This document shows, piece by piece, positions 7,493 through 14,216 of a stretch of DNA of 22,122 bases. The notes beneath the pieces are model-generated. The model was not told where the DNA came from and did no database searches. It saw only the letters and a program-made list of their open reading frames with translations. Location: the NCBI GenBank assembly GCA_026396205.1, contig JAPLXF010000068.1, positions 1-22,122 on the forward strand. The letters run 5' to 3'. The stretch is from Candidatus Moraniibacteriota bacterium (GTDB taxonomy: Bacteria > Patescibacteriota > Minisyncoccia > Moranbacterales > UBA2206). The stretch's first letter is position 1. Every line of letters starts with the position of its first letter. The translations under genes and the position numbers were made by a program.

Positions 7493-7898
7493 AAATTTTT
7501 TCTTTAAAAAATTCCAGAATTAAAGGTTTGAAGTTGAAGGCTATTTTTTCTTCGGGTGTGTTTTTTATTTCTTCCTCCATAAACCACTTTAATTTTTGTC
7601 CTTCATTTAAAGTTATTTCAGCTATGTTCCAATTAACTTTTTCCCAAAAAGTATGCTCTATTCGATCACCCATATCGGAAACTTTATACAATCTAGGATG
7701 CACGAGATCATAATTAATTTCTTCTTTCATTTCCCGAATAATGCATTCCTCCGGCGTTTCATTCTCTTCAACATGCCCGCCCAAAATATCCCAGCAATTT
7801 GGATAACGGATAGTTGGAATATCATCTCTCAAAAAAAGCAGAATTTTATTCTCATTATTAACAAAAATTATGCTAGTTCCTGATAGTTTGCTTTTCAT
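7476..7898 (-). CDS. Nudix hydrolase
   Basis: This 140-residue protein carries the Nudix box G-x5-E-x7-R-E-x2-E-E from G41 to about residue 62 (GHVEENETPEECIIREMKEE). R55, E56, E59 and E60 provide the Mg-binding and catalytic set. The usual Gly near the end of the box is replaced (EEINYDL). The preceding strand WDILGGHVEENE is typical of MutT/dNTP-cleaning and ADP-sugar types. It hydrolyses a nucleoside diphosphate linked to some moiety; the substrate cannot be read from sequence. It lies 9 nt after lysS and overlaps the following gene by 17 bp, so it is probably expressed from the lysS promoter and leads the nucleotide run. Confidence 0.9.
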   Translation of the reverse strand: MKSKLSGTSIIFVNNENKILLFLRDDIPTIRYPNCWDILGGHVEENETPEECIIREMKEEINYDLVHPRLYKVSDMGDRIEHTFWEKVNWNIAEITLNEGQKLKWFMEEEIKNTPEEKIAFNFKPLILEFFKEKIYGHSG

Positions 7899-7907
7899 AC
7901 CGATTTA

Positions 7908-9371
7908 TTATTTTTCTTTCATCGGCGGGAAGATGACGGTTTCGCGGACGGATTTATCCATCAGGAAGGCGAAAAATCTCTCACTCAAGCCGAAACCGAA
8001 AGCCGGTGGCAGGCCGTATTCCAAAGCTTCTATAAAATCTTTATTGAACATTTGCGCTTCTTTGTCTCCCGCTTCGCGCATTTTGGCTTGCTCCAAAAAC
8101 CGATTTTTCTGGTCAATCGGGTCATTAAGTTCGGAGAAAACGTTGCAAAGTTCCGATCCACCCGCCACAATCTGAAAACGCAAAGCTTTTTTGGGATTCT
8201 TGGGATCAATTTTGGCCAGTGGCGAAACCGCCAGCGGATGCCCGACCAAAAAGCACGGCTGGATAAGTTTGGGACGGACAGTTTTTTTGTAAAGCGTATC
8301 AATCATCCGGCCCAAGCTATAATTTTTTTCATACTTTATCTTTAATTCGTCTGCCTTCTTTTTTAATTCATCTATGCTAATATCACTATTCAAATCAATC
8401 CCAGTATCTTTTTTAAATTCCGTAAAATAATCAACTTTTTCAAATGGCTTATCCCAGTTTATTTCAGTTTCCTCGTACTTGGACACTTCGTGTCCAAGTA
8501 CCGCTTGGACTATTTCCTTGAATAATTTTTCAGCTATTGCCATGCCTTTTTCTAAATCGGCGTAGGCCCAGTAAAATTCCAGCATATCGAATTCCTGCAA
8601 ATGGTCGCGGTCCATGCCCTCATTACGGAAAACCCGCCCGATCTCAAAAACTTTCTCATAGCCCCCGACCAATAATCTTTTCAATGCCAGCTCCAGAGAT
8701 ATCCTTAGGTAAAAATCCTGATCAAGGGCATTGTGGTGCGTCACAAAGGGTTCGGCTTCGGCTCCGCCGGGAATATGTTCCAAAACCGGCGTCTGCACTT
8801 CCAAAAATCCGTTTTTGACCAAAAAATTACGGATAGTCTGCCAAAAAATATTTTTCTTACGAAAAATCTCGCGCGTTTCCGGATTCATCATCAAATCCAA
8901 ATACCGGCGGCGCAATAATTCTTCCGTATCTTTGAGCCCGAAATACTCCGTCGGAACCGGTCGCATATTTTTAGAGAGCATTTTCCAATCGGACACTTCT
9001 AAAGTTTTTTCTTCCTGCTTGGTTTTGAACAACTTTCCGGACGCTTGTACAAAATCGCCGATTTCAACGCTTTTGACGAATAACTTATACTTTTCTGCGT
9101 CAATATTTTTCTGGCTTAAAAATATCTGGATTTTCCCCGATTCGTCTTCAATATGGGCAAAAGCCGAACCGCCCATCGGCCGAAATGATTTTACCCGGCC
9201 GGCTAAAGTAATTTCCCGACTGCTTAACTCATCAAATTTTTCCAAAACTTCGCCATTGCCATAATCCTTATGGGATTTTTCCGGATATGGCTCCATGCCG
9301 GCCTTTTTAATATTTTCCAGTTTTTCCAATTTGGTTTTTAAAATGTCGTCTCGCATTTTTTTAATTGTCAT
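7908..9371 (-). CDS. lysS: Lysyl-tRNA synthetase (class II)
   Basis: This enzyme charges tRNA-Lys. From ATG at 9371 it has 487 residues, the usual class II LysRS length. It has an N-terminal OB-fold anticodon-binding domain (about residues 40-140, containing LAGRVKSFRPMG and FAHIEDESGKIQIF). Motif 2 contains FEIGRVFRNEGMDRDHLQEFDMLEFYWAY. The active-site region is ELCNVFSELNDPIDQ, and motif 3 contains FGFGLSERFFAFLMDKSVRETVIFP. An open frame extends upstream to 9410, but those 13 residues (MFRDLLDSGSEAG) come from a repeat at 9366-9423. The start is therefore placed at 9371 (MTIKKMRDD) or possibly 9356 (MRDDILK). A perfect 12-bp inverted repeat lies within the coding sequence at 8475-8501. 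Confidence 0.96.
   Translation of the reverse strand: MTIKKMRDDILKTKLEKLENIKKAGMEPYPEKSHKDYGNGEVLEKFDELSSREITLAGRVKSFRPMGGSAFAHIEDESGKIQIFLSQKNIDAEKYKLFVKSVEIGDFVQASGKLFKTKQEEKTLEVSDWKMLSKNMRPVPTEYFGLKDTEELLRRRYLDLMMNPETREIFRKKNIFWQTIRNFLVKNGFLEVQTPVLEHIPGGAEAEPFVTHHNALDQDFYLRISLELALKRLLVGGYEKVFEIGRVFRNEGMDRDHLQEFDMLEFYWAYADLEKGMAIAEKLFKEIVQAVLGHEVSKYEETEINWDKPFEKVDYFTEFKKDTGIDLNSDISIDELKKKADELKIKYEKNYSLGRMIDTLYKKTVRPKLIQPCFLVGHPLAVSPLAKIDPKNPKKALRFQIVAGGSELCNVFSELNDPIDQKNRFLEQAKMREAGDKEAQMFNKDFIEALEYGLPPAFGFGLSERFFAFLMDKSVRETVIFPPMKEK
8475..8501. repeat. Perfect 12-bp inverted repeat inside lysS
   Basis: GTACTTGGACAC, TTC and GTGTCCAAGTAC form a perfect hairpin with a 3-nt loop. It encodes VLGHEVSKY in LysRS. 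It lies at a variable linker before the catalytic core, where family members have roughly the same length, so the reading frame is unaffected. Confidence 0.85.
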
Positions 9372-9423
9372 TCCGGCCTCCGAGCCGGAATCCAGTAGAT
9401 CCCGAAACAAGTTCGGGATGACA
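9366..9423. repeat. Palindromic 58-bp repeat at the lysS start
   Basis: The unit begins TGTCATTCC and ends GGGATGACA, forming imperfect terminal inverted repeats. Inside are two hairpins: TCCGGC/GCCGGA and TCCCGAA/TTCGGGA. This is the general look of the dispersed GTCATTCC...GGAATCCAG palindromes common in many bacterial genomes. It overlaps the ATG used for lysS and lies between the promoter and the coding sequence. Only one copy is in this window, so the repeat status rests on its form. Confidence 0.6.
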
Positions 9424-9444
9424 TTTGTTATATTTAATACCTAA

Positions 9445-9473
9445 ATTCTATCCTAAAAAAGCCGGAAAATCAA
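9445..9473 (-). promoter_or_regulatory. lysS promoter
   Basis: TTGATT (9473-9468), a 17-bp spacer and TAGAAT (9450-9445) lie on the minus strand. The -35 box sits in the loop of the terminator of the upstream gene. The start site near 9438 leaves about 67 nt before the ATG at 9371, most of it the palindromic repeat. Confidence 0.6.
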
Positions 9474-9487
9474 ACTTTCCGGCTTTT
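9455..9487 (-). terminator. Intrinsic terminator after the arginine decarboxylase gene
   Basis: GCCGGAAA (9461-9468) and TTTCCGGC (9476-9483) form an 8-bp stem with a 7-nt loop. On the minus strand it is followed by six T residues (9460-9455). A TTTT on the other side could allow weak function in the plus direction too. It starts 16 nt after the stop codon at 9503. Confidence 0.85.
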
Positions 9488-9502
9488 AATATATTTTCTT
9501 AA

Positions 9503-10087
9503 TTAGAGTACAAATACCGCCGCGGCAATTGTTGTGGTCCACAATCCGTCTTTGTCGCCTTCGGCGGTTTGGGTAATGGAACTGGTTTTGAAAATTTTTC
9601 CGGAAGCTTTATAAAGTTGCTCCCGTTCGTTCCAAGCGTGGTCCGGATTGAATTCTACATTTAAAGTAGTGGCTAGCATCGTCGCCGCCAGATCTTCCGC
9701 ATAATCGGAAACAATTTTTTCTTTCTGCCCATAGCCGTGATGTTCTGAAAGGTAGCCGTACATATCCGAGCGGTCGGTCGGCACTGCCAACCCGATTGAA
9801 GAAGCAATCAGCCGGTTGGGTTCGTTGGATTCCGTCCGCGCCATGACACAAAAAACTATCTGCCCGGGCGAAAGCATTTCCAAGCCTTTTTTAGCCGGAA
9901 TAATTTTGCACTTGGGCGGAAAGATGCTGGAGACTGATACTAAATTAAATTTTTCAATGCCGGCATTCCGCAGCGCCGCTTCAAAGGAAGCCAGCCGTTC
10001 TTTATCCCGGCCGGCGCCCTTGGTAAAAAATACATATTTAGGCACCCTGTCCATTTTGTTTTTTCTGGAATTTTTTTGCTTGCGCAA
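9503..10087 (-). CDS. pdaD: Pyruvoyl-dependent arginine decarboxylase
   Basis: This enzyme converts arginine to agmatine and CO2, the first step of polyamine synthesis or of acid resistance. The 194-residue protein matches the PvlArgDC family. It has the self-cleavage site VSVSSIFPP (residues 50-58), where cleavage before S54 makes the pyruvoyl group of the alpha chain. Downstream are CVMARTESNEPNR, GYLSEHHGYG and a C-terminal LWTTTIAAAVFVL, all usual for the family. The first 11 residues (MRKQKNSRKNK) are basic and absent from most relatives. M12 (ATG at 10054) is an equally likely start and gives the usual length. The gene stands alone with its own terminator. No other polyamine gene is in view. 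Confidence 0.92.
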   Translation of the reverse strand: MRKQKNSRKNKMDRVPKYVFFTKGAGRDKERLASFEAALRNAGIEKFNLVSVSSIFPPKCKIIPAKKGLEMLSPGQIVFCVMARTESNEPNRLIASSIGLAVPTDRSDMYGYLSEHHGYGQKEKIVSDYAEDLAATMLATTLNVEFNPDHAWNEREQLYKASGKIFKTSSITQTAEGDKDGLWTTTIAAAVFVL

Positions 10088-10093
10088 TTTTTA

Positions 10094-10193
10094 TCCAGCA
10101 CCTTCCAAGAAAATCTAGTAACTTTCTGCTAGAATTAATGGGACTAAGTAAGTTTTTCTTGAGAAGTTTAATACTTCGCAAGAAGGTGCTGGA
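10094..10193 (+). repeat. 100-bp structured element 1 (TCCAGCACCTTC termini)
   Basis: Its ends are perfect 12-bp inverted repeats, TCCAGCACCTTC and GAAGGTGCTGGA. Inside are a hairpin at 10114-10133 (TCTAG/CTAGA), an unpaired-looking GGACTAAGTAA at 10141-10151, and a second hairpin at 10158-10182. In that hairpin CTTG-GAAGT pairs with ACTTC-CAAG and the loop contains TTAAT. It shares GGACTAAGTAA, AGTTTAAT and the termini with element 2, in the opposite orientation, on the other side of greA. It lies directly upstream of the arginine decarboxylase start, antisense to it, and just after the greA stop. It has no coding potential. Confidence 0.75.
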
Positions 10194-10211
10194 TTTATTC
10201 CATTTAAAAAT

Positions 10212-10667
10212 TTATTTCACTTCCAAAATTTTATATTTCGTCTGGCCGGCCGGAGTTTCAATTTCCACTTCCTCGCCGGCTTTTTTGCCTAAAAATCCCT
10301 TGCCGATGGGAGATTCGTTGGAAATTTTGAAATGAGCCGGATCAGCTTCATTGGAGCCGACAATCTGAAATTCCATTTCATCGCCGTTAAATTTGACTCT
10401 GACTTTCGAACCCATCTGGACAACGGATGAAGCCTTGTCAAAATCAACCACTTTGGATTCTTTCAGCAAAAATTCCAATTCGGAAATCCTGACTTCGTTT
10501 TCCGACTGCTGGCTTTTGGCTTCGCTGTATTCCGCGTTCTCGCTCAAATCGCCTTGCTCCTTGGCTTCCTTGATGGCGCTGGCGATTTGCTGGCGTAAAG
10601 AATTTTTGCGGTAATCCAGTTCGTCCTTAATTTTTTTCAATCCGTCTTGAGTAACAAACTTTGTCAT
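10212..10667 (-). CDS. greA: Transcription elongation factor GreA
   Basis: GreA enters the RNA polymerase secondary channel and stimulates cleavage of backtracked RNA. The 151-residue protein has the N-terminal coiled-coil arm (about residues 1-75) with the acidic tip GDLSENAEY. D40 and E43 correspond to the catalytic acidic pair. The C-terminal FKBP-like domain contains VVQMGSKVRVKF, SNESPIGKGFLGKKAGEEVEI and the final TPAGQTKYKIL. Length and start (MTKFVTQDGLKKI) are standard. The gene is single, with a strong promoter at 10866-10839 and a leader of about 165 nt. That leader contains the structured element 2 in the sense direction, which is unusual for greA. No Shine-Dalgarno site is seen. 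Confidence 0.97.
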   Translation of the reverse strand: MTKFVTQDGLKKIKDELDYRKNSLRQQIASAIKEAKEQGDLSENAEYSEAKSQQSENEVRISELEFLLKESKVVDFDKASSVVQMGSKVRVKFNGDEMEFQIVGSNEADPAHFKISNESPIGKGFLGKKAGEEVEIETPAGQTKYKILEVK

Positions 10668-10722
10668 AGTTTATTTTTAAATTTTTTAAAAAAAATGTTT
10701 TTAAAGTTTTTTAGAAAATAAA

Positions 10723-10820
10723 TCCCGCACCTTCCCGTAAAACATTAAACTACGCAGGAAGAAATTACTTAGTCCATTCATTCTCGTGGCAAGCCACGAA
10801 GCTTTCCAGAAGGTGCTGGA
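10723..10820 (-). repeat. 98-bp structured element 2 in the greA leader
   Basis: Read on the minus strand, it starts TCCAGCACCTTC and ends GAAGGTGCGGGA, so the termini pair. A strong hairpin (TCGTGGC/GCCACGA, 10784-10799) occupies the same place as the sequence-unrelated TCTAG/CTAGA hairpin of element 1. GGACTAAGTAA (10775-10765) and AGTTTAAT (10751-10744) are shared, the latter in the loop of a second hairpin. With the greA promoter just upstream, the whole element would be transcribed in the greA 5' leader. It could be a degenerate mobile element, a cis-regulatory RNA, or both. Confidence 0.75.
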
Positions 10821-10838
10821 TAAAAAATTGTAAGTTGA

Positions 10839-10866
10839 ATTTTATCACAGATTAAAAAGTTGTCAA
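10839..10866 (-). promoter_or_regulatory. greA promoter
   Basis: TTGACA (10866-10861), a 16-bp spacer and TAAAAT (10844-10839) are on the minus strand. The start site would be near 10832, about 12 nt before element 2. Confidence 0.65.
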
Positions 10867-10881
10867 ATCAGAAAATCGTAG

Positions 10882-10983
10882 AACATGGAACACGGAACAT
10901 GAAGCAATTTACGAAATATATCATATACTCTTTATTATGTGTTCCATGTTATGTGTTATGTGCTATGTGCTATGTGTTATGTG
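10882..10983. repeat. 12-bp inverted repeat plus 7-bp tandem repeat after PBP2
   Basis: AACATGGAACAC (10882-10893) and GTGTTCCATGTT (10939-10950) are perfect inverted copies 45 bp apart. Five 7-bp units, (T/C)TATGTG, follow at 10949-10983 and end one base from the PBP2 stop codon. The stretch has no gene and is low-complexity. On the minus strand it forms the 3' untranslated region of the mre-PBP2 operon. The stem has no T-run, so it is not a standard terminator. Confidence 0.7.
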
Positions 10984-10984
10984 A

Positions 10985-12850
10985 TTATCTGCGGAAATAC
11001 CAATCCAGAACTTCTTTAGTAATGGGAACGGCCGTGGAATTGCCTTCACCTTCGCCTTCCATTAAAACTACCATGGCGATTTGCGGATTTTCATAAGGCG
11101 CGAAAGAAACGAACCAGCCATGGGTTTTATTTTCCGACCCGAATTGGGAAGTTCCGGTTTTGCCGGCTACGGCCACCGGCAAATTATTCAGTGATTGCGC
11201 AGTTCCGGAAGTTACCGTCTGGCGCATGCCTTCCCGTACTATTCGTAAAATATCCTGAGAAATAAAGTTTTTTCTCAAAATTTCCGGAGAAATTTCTTTT
11301 TCCTCTGCGTTATTTTTTATTTTATTGACGATTTTAGGAGAATACAAGGTTCCATTATTGGCAATCGCCGAAATGTAACTGGCCAGCTGGATCGGGGTGG
11401 CGGTAATAAATCCTTGCCCGATGGCTGAATGGTAGGAATCGCCCACATACCAGCGCTCGCCGATTTTATTTTGCTTCCATTCTTCACTGGGAATGTTGCC
11501 GTTGGCTTCTCCAGGCAGATCGATACCAGTCGGCTGTCCTAATCCAAACAGATCTTCATACTTTTTCATCCGGTCCATCCCCAGCCCGGAAATATTTCCA
11601 TAACCGCCGCCAACGGAATAAAAGAAAACATCGCAGCTTTCGGCAATCGCTTTTCTGACATCGATTCCTCCTCCGTGTGTTTTCCAATCGCCAAAATGCC
11701 AGTCTCCGATATTAATCCCGCCTGAACAGTTAACCGTCGTTTCCGGATTAATTATTTTTTCGGTCAAGGCGGCTGAAGCCACCAGCGGCTTAATAGTCGA
11801 ACCGGGTGGATATTCGCCGCCAATTACCCGGTTGAAAAGCGGAAGATTTTTATTGCCGATGATTTCCTGATATTCCGTGTTGGAAATTCCCTGAGCGAAT
11901 AAATTATTGTCATAGCTGGGAAAACTGACCAATGCCAGAATTTCCCCGTTTTGCGGATTAATGGCTACGGCCGCCGCCGTCTTGGTTCCGTTTTTTTCCA
12001 AAGTGGCGGAGATGCTGTCGAAAAGTTTTTTCTGCAGTTGCGCGTCAAGATTGAGAAAAATGTCTGAGCCAGCTTTCGGTTCAACGATGCCTAGTTCTTT
12101 TTTCACATTTTCGGCCGCGTCCACTTCCACCAAATGCTGGCCATTATCTCCGCGCAGATATTTTTCGTAGTATTTTTCCACTCCGGTTTTTCCGATATAG
12201 TCAGTCATCCGGTAATCCGAATTGTTTTTCAATTCTTCCCGGGTAATTTTTCCGTCATAGCCGATGGTGTGCGAAAAAATAAAACTGTCTTCGTAATTGC
12301 GCACCGCGGTTCTTTCCAACTCGATGCCCGGAAGTTCTCCGGATTTTTCCGACAAAATCAGCGCTTGCTCGTGGGTGATATTTTCTTTCAGCAGCACCGG
12401 CTCCAGAGATTTTCGATTCTGGCTTTCCACCGCCACTTCGACATTGCCTTTTTCCAAGTCAAGAATGGCTGAAATCTGGGCAATGATATTTTTTCTTTCT
12501 TCGGCGTTTTCCGGCAGGCGGGCCGGGACAATGACTGCGTCAAGGCTGGGAATATTCACGGCTAAAATATTTCCCGAGCGGTCGAAAATTTCTCCCCGCG
12601 GCGCCTGGATTGTAATGGAGCGAATTCGGTTGCCTTTGGATAAATCCTGATAATATTTGCCTTGGATGACATCGAGCCAAAAAACGCGCCCGCCAATAAG
12701 CAAAAGCGCCAAGCAGACCAAAGACCAAAAAATATTAAAACCCCGGCGCTTAATCGGCTTTTCAATCAGCGCGTCTTCTCCTTGGGTAACCGTCATTATG
12801 GAATCCTCGATTTCACCGCCTTTGGGAATTTTCTTTTTTTGGAAAAACAT
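10985..12850 (-). CDS. mrdA: Penicillin-binding protein 2 (elongation transpeptidase)
   Basis: This is the class B PBP that crosslinks peptidoglycan during rod elongation, anchored by one membrane segment (about residues 38-58) with the catalytic part outside. The 621-residue protein has the PBP dimerisation domain (PRGEIFDRSGNILAVN, residues 84-99). The transpeptidase motifs are S351-TIK354, S405-C-D407 (the SxN position, with Asp as in other PBP2s) and K564-TG566. The N-terminal cytoplasmic tail of about 37 residues is charged. The gene starts 6 nt after mreD, as last member of mreB-mreC-mreD-PBP2, the classical elongasome order. An FtsI/PBP3 assignment is less likely because of this context. 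Confidence 0.95.
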   Translation of the reverse strand: MFFQKKKIPKGGEIEDSIMTVTQGEDALIEKPIKRRGFNIFWSLVCLALLLIGGRVFWLDVIQGKYYQDLSKGNRIRSITIQAPRGEIFDRSGNILAVNIPSLDAVIVPARLPENAEERKNIIAQISAILDLEKGNVEVAVESQNRKSLEPVLLKENITHEQALILSEKSGELPGIELERTAVRNYEDSFIFSHTIGYDGKITREELKNNSDYRMTDYIGKTGVEKYYEKYLRGDNGQHLVEVDAAENVKKELGIVEPKAGSDIFLNLDAQLQKKLFDSISATLEKNGTKTAAAVAINPQNGEILALVSFPSYDNNLFAQGISNTEYQEIIGNKNLPLFNRVIGGEYPPGSTIKPLVASAALTEKIINPETTVNCSGGINIGDWHFGDWKTHGGGIDVRKAIAESCDVFFYSVGGGYGNISGLGMDRMKKYEDLFGLGQPTGIDLPGEANGNIPSEEWKQNKIGERWYVGDSYHSAIGQGFITATPIQLASYISAIANNGTLYSPKIVNKIKNNAEEKEISPEILRKNFISQDILRIVREGMRQTVTSGTAQSLNNLPVAVAGKTGTSQFGSENKTHGWFVSFAPYENPQIAMVVLMEGEGEGNSTAVPITKEVLDWYFRR

Positions 12851-12856
12851 TTATTT

Positions 12857-13375
12857 TCAGCGAGTAATTATTAACCGTTCAAATTTTTTCAACAGAGTAT
12901 AGATAACGGCAAAAAGAAATAAATTACCGGCGATGATTTTCCACATTGCCGGATCTAAAATGGAAAAAAATAATAAAGAATGGAGTGGTTCATGGTAAAG
13001 AAAAATTTTGGAAAAAATAGAAACCAGCCAAGAATTTATAACCGTTCCGGCTATCATTAAAATTGCCAGTACCAAAAATTTCAAAGATTCATGGATAATC
13101 GCCAGCCACTTGGTTAAAAAACCAACAATGAAAGCCACTGCCAAAAAAGAAGCGGTGCTGATTCCGATGGGCAGAAAAAAGAAAAAATCGGAAAGGAGGC
13201 CGGCCGTTAACGCCCAAGGCCACATTTTTTCAAAGCCGGTTCTGGCGGAAAGAAAAATAATCGCCACCAATAAAAGATTAGGGGCAAATCCGGCCGGAAA
13301 AATATTCGGCAGCAGAGAAACTTGCAGAATCAATGCCAAAAAAACAACTAATAAAATTTGCAAAAACTTTCCCAT
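12857..13375 (-). CDS. mreD: Rod shape-determining membrane protein MreD
   Basis: This 172-residue integral membrane protein has about five hydrophobic segments and the MreD pattern at the start (LILQVSLLPNIFPAGFAPNLLLVAIIFLSARTG). MreD links MreC and the membrane enzymes of the elongasome. MreD sequences are poorly conserved, so the call relies on topology, length and position: 4 nt after mreC and 6 nt before PBP2. Confidence 0.9.
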   Translation of the reverse strand: MGKFLQILLVVFLALILQVSLLPNIFPAGFAPNLLLVAIIFLSARTGFEKMWPWALTAGLLSDFFFFLPIGISTASFLAVAFIVGFLTKWLAIIHESLKFLVLAILMIAGTVINSWLVSIFSKIFLYHEPLHSLLFFSILDPAMWKIIAGNLFLFAVIYTLLKKFERLIITR

Positions 13376-13379
13376 TCGT

Positions 13380-14192
13380 TTATTTTTTTTCTTTGACGAC
13401 GAAGACCATCTCCAAATCGGAATATTTGACTGGCGGAATTATGACGGCGCTCTGGAAAAGTTTGTCGCCGGATAATTTAATTTCTTGGACTTTGCCGATC
13501 AGTAGCCCTTTGGGAGCTTCCTCTCCTAATCCTGAAGTAGTTATAGCATCGCCCTTATTCATCAAATCCCGCTGGGGAATCATTTCCATATTCAGGCCCA
13601 GCCCATATTCTCCCTTAACCACGCCGCTGGCTCCGGTTTCTATGTCCAGCGCGTTAATGGCTACTGAAGAGTTGGAAAGAAAAATTACTTTGGCGCTGGC
13701 CGGAGAAACTTCCTCGATTTTCCCAACAAGGATTCCGGAATTGACGACTACATTCATCCCTTTTTCAATCCCCCGGGCACTGCCTTTGTCAATCAGTATC
13801 CAGCTTTCAGAAGGCGGATTGTCTTTGGCAATAACAAAACTGGCTTCTAAATCAAAGCGCTGGAAGGGAGCTAATTTCAACTGCTCCCGCAGCACATCAT
13901 TTTCCGATCTGGCTGTTTTCAGTTCGGCTAATTGGGCCAGCAGGATCCGGTTTTCCTTAATCAGTTTTTCATTATCCTCCCTTAAATTTCCGATTGACTT
14001 AATAAAACCAGCTGAATTGGAAAGGCGGCGGCTTAAAAGAAAAGAGGTTTTTTGAAAGGGATAAGCTATTGTTAAAAGCCCCCGGCGGATCGGTTCGGTA
14101 AAAAATTTCGGATTTAAATAAGCTGCTAAGAAACAAATCAAAAAAACGATTAGGAAAATTGAATTTTTTTTAGAAAAAAACTTTCGGGACAT
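13380..14192 (-). CDS. mreC: Rod shape-determining protein MreC
   Basis: This 270-residue bitopic protein has a short basic cytoplasmic tail (MSRKFFSKKNS) and one membrane segment at about residues 12-28. A coiled coil at about 60-100 (LREDNEKLIKENRILLAQLAELK) is the dimerisation helix. The rest is the beta-rich MreC domain with DKGSARGIEKGMNVVVNSGILVGKIEEV and GDAITTSGLGEEAPKGLLIGKV, the two signature blocks. MreC scaffolds PBP2 outside the membrane. It lies 24 nt after mreB and 4 nt before mreD. Confidence 0.95.
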   Translation of the reverse strand: MSRKFFSKKNSIFLIVFLICFLAAYLNPKFFTEPIRRGLLTIAYPFQKTSFLLSRRLSNSAGFIKSIGNLREDNEKLIKENRILLAQLAELKTARSENDVLREQLKLAPFQRFDLEASFVIAKDNPPSESWILIDKGSARGIEKGMNVVVNSGILVGKIEEVSPASAKVIFLSNSSVAINALDIETGASGVVKGEYGLGLNMEMIPQRDLMNKGDAITTSGLGEEAPKGLLIGKVQEIKLSGDKLFQSAVIIPPVKYSDLEMVFVVKEKK

Positions 14193-14216
14193 AAAATTTT
14201 ATAAAAATTCAGGCAA

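Noticed and set aside
10949..10983. CRISPR-like array
   Set aside because: The units are 7 bp, contiguous and without spacers; no cas gene is nearby.
12134..14055. Long plus-strand frames opposite mreC, mreD and PBP2
   Set aside because: They mirror well-supported genes, and their translations have no recognisable domain.
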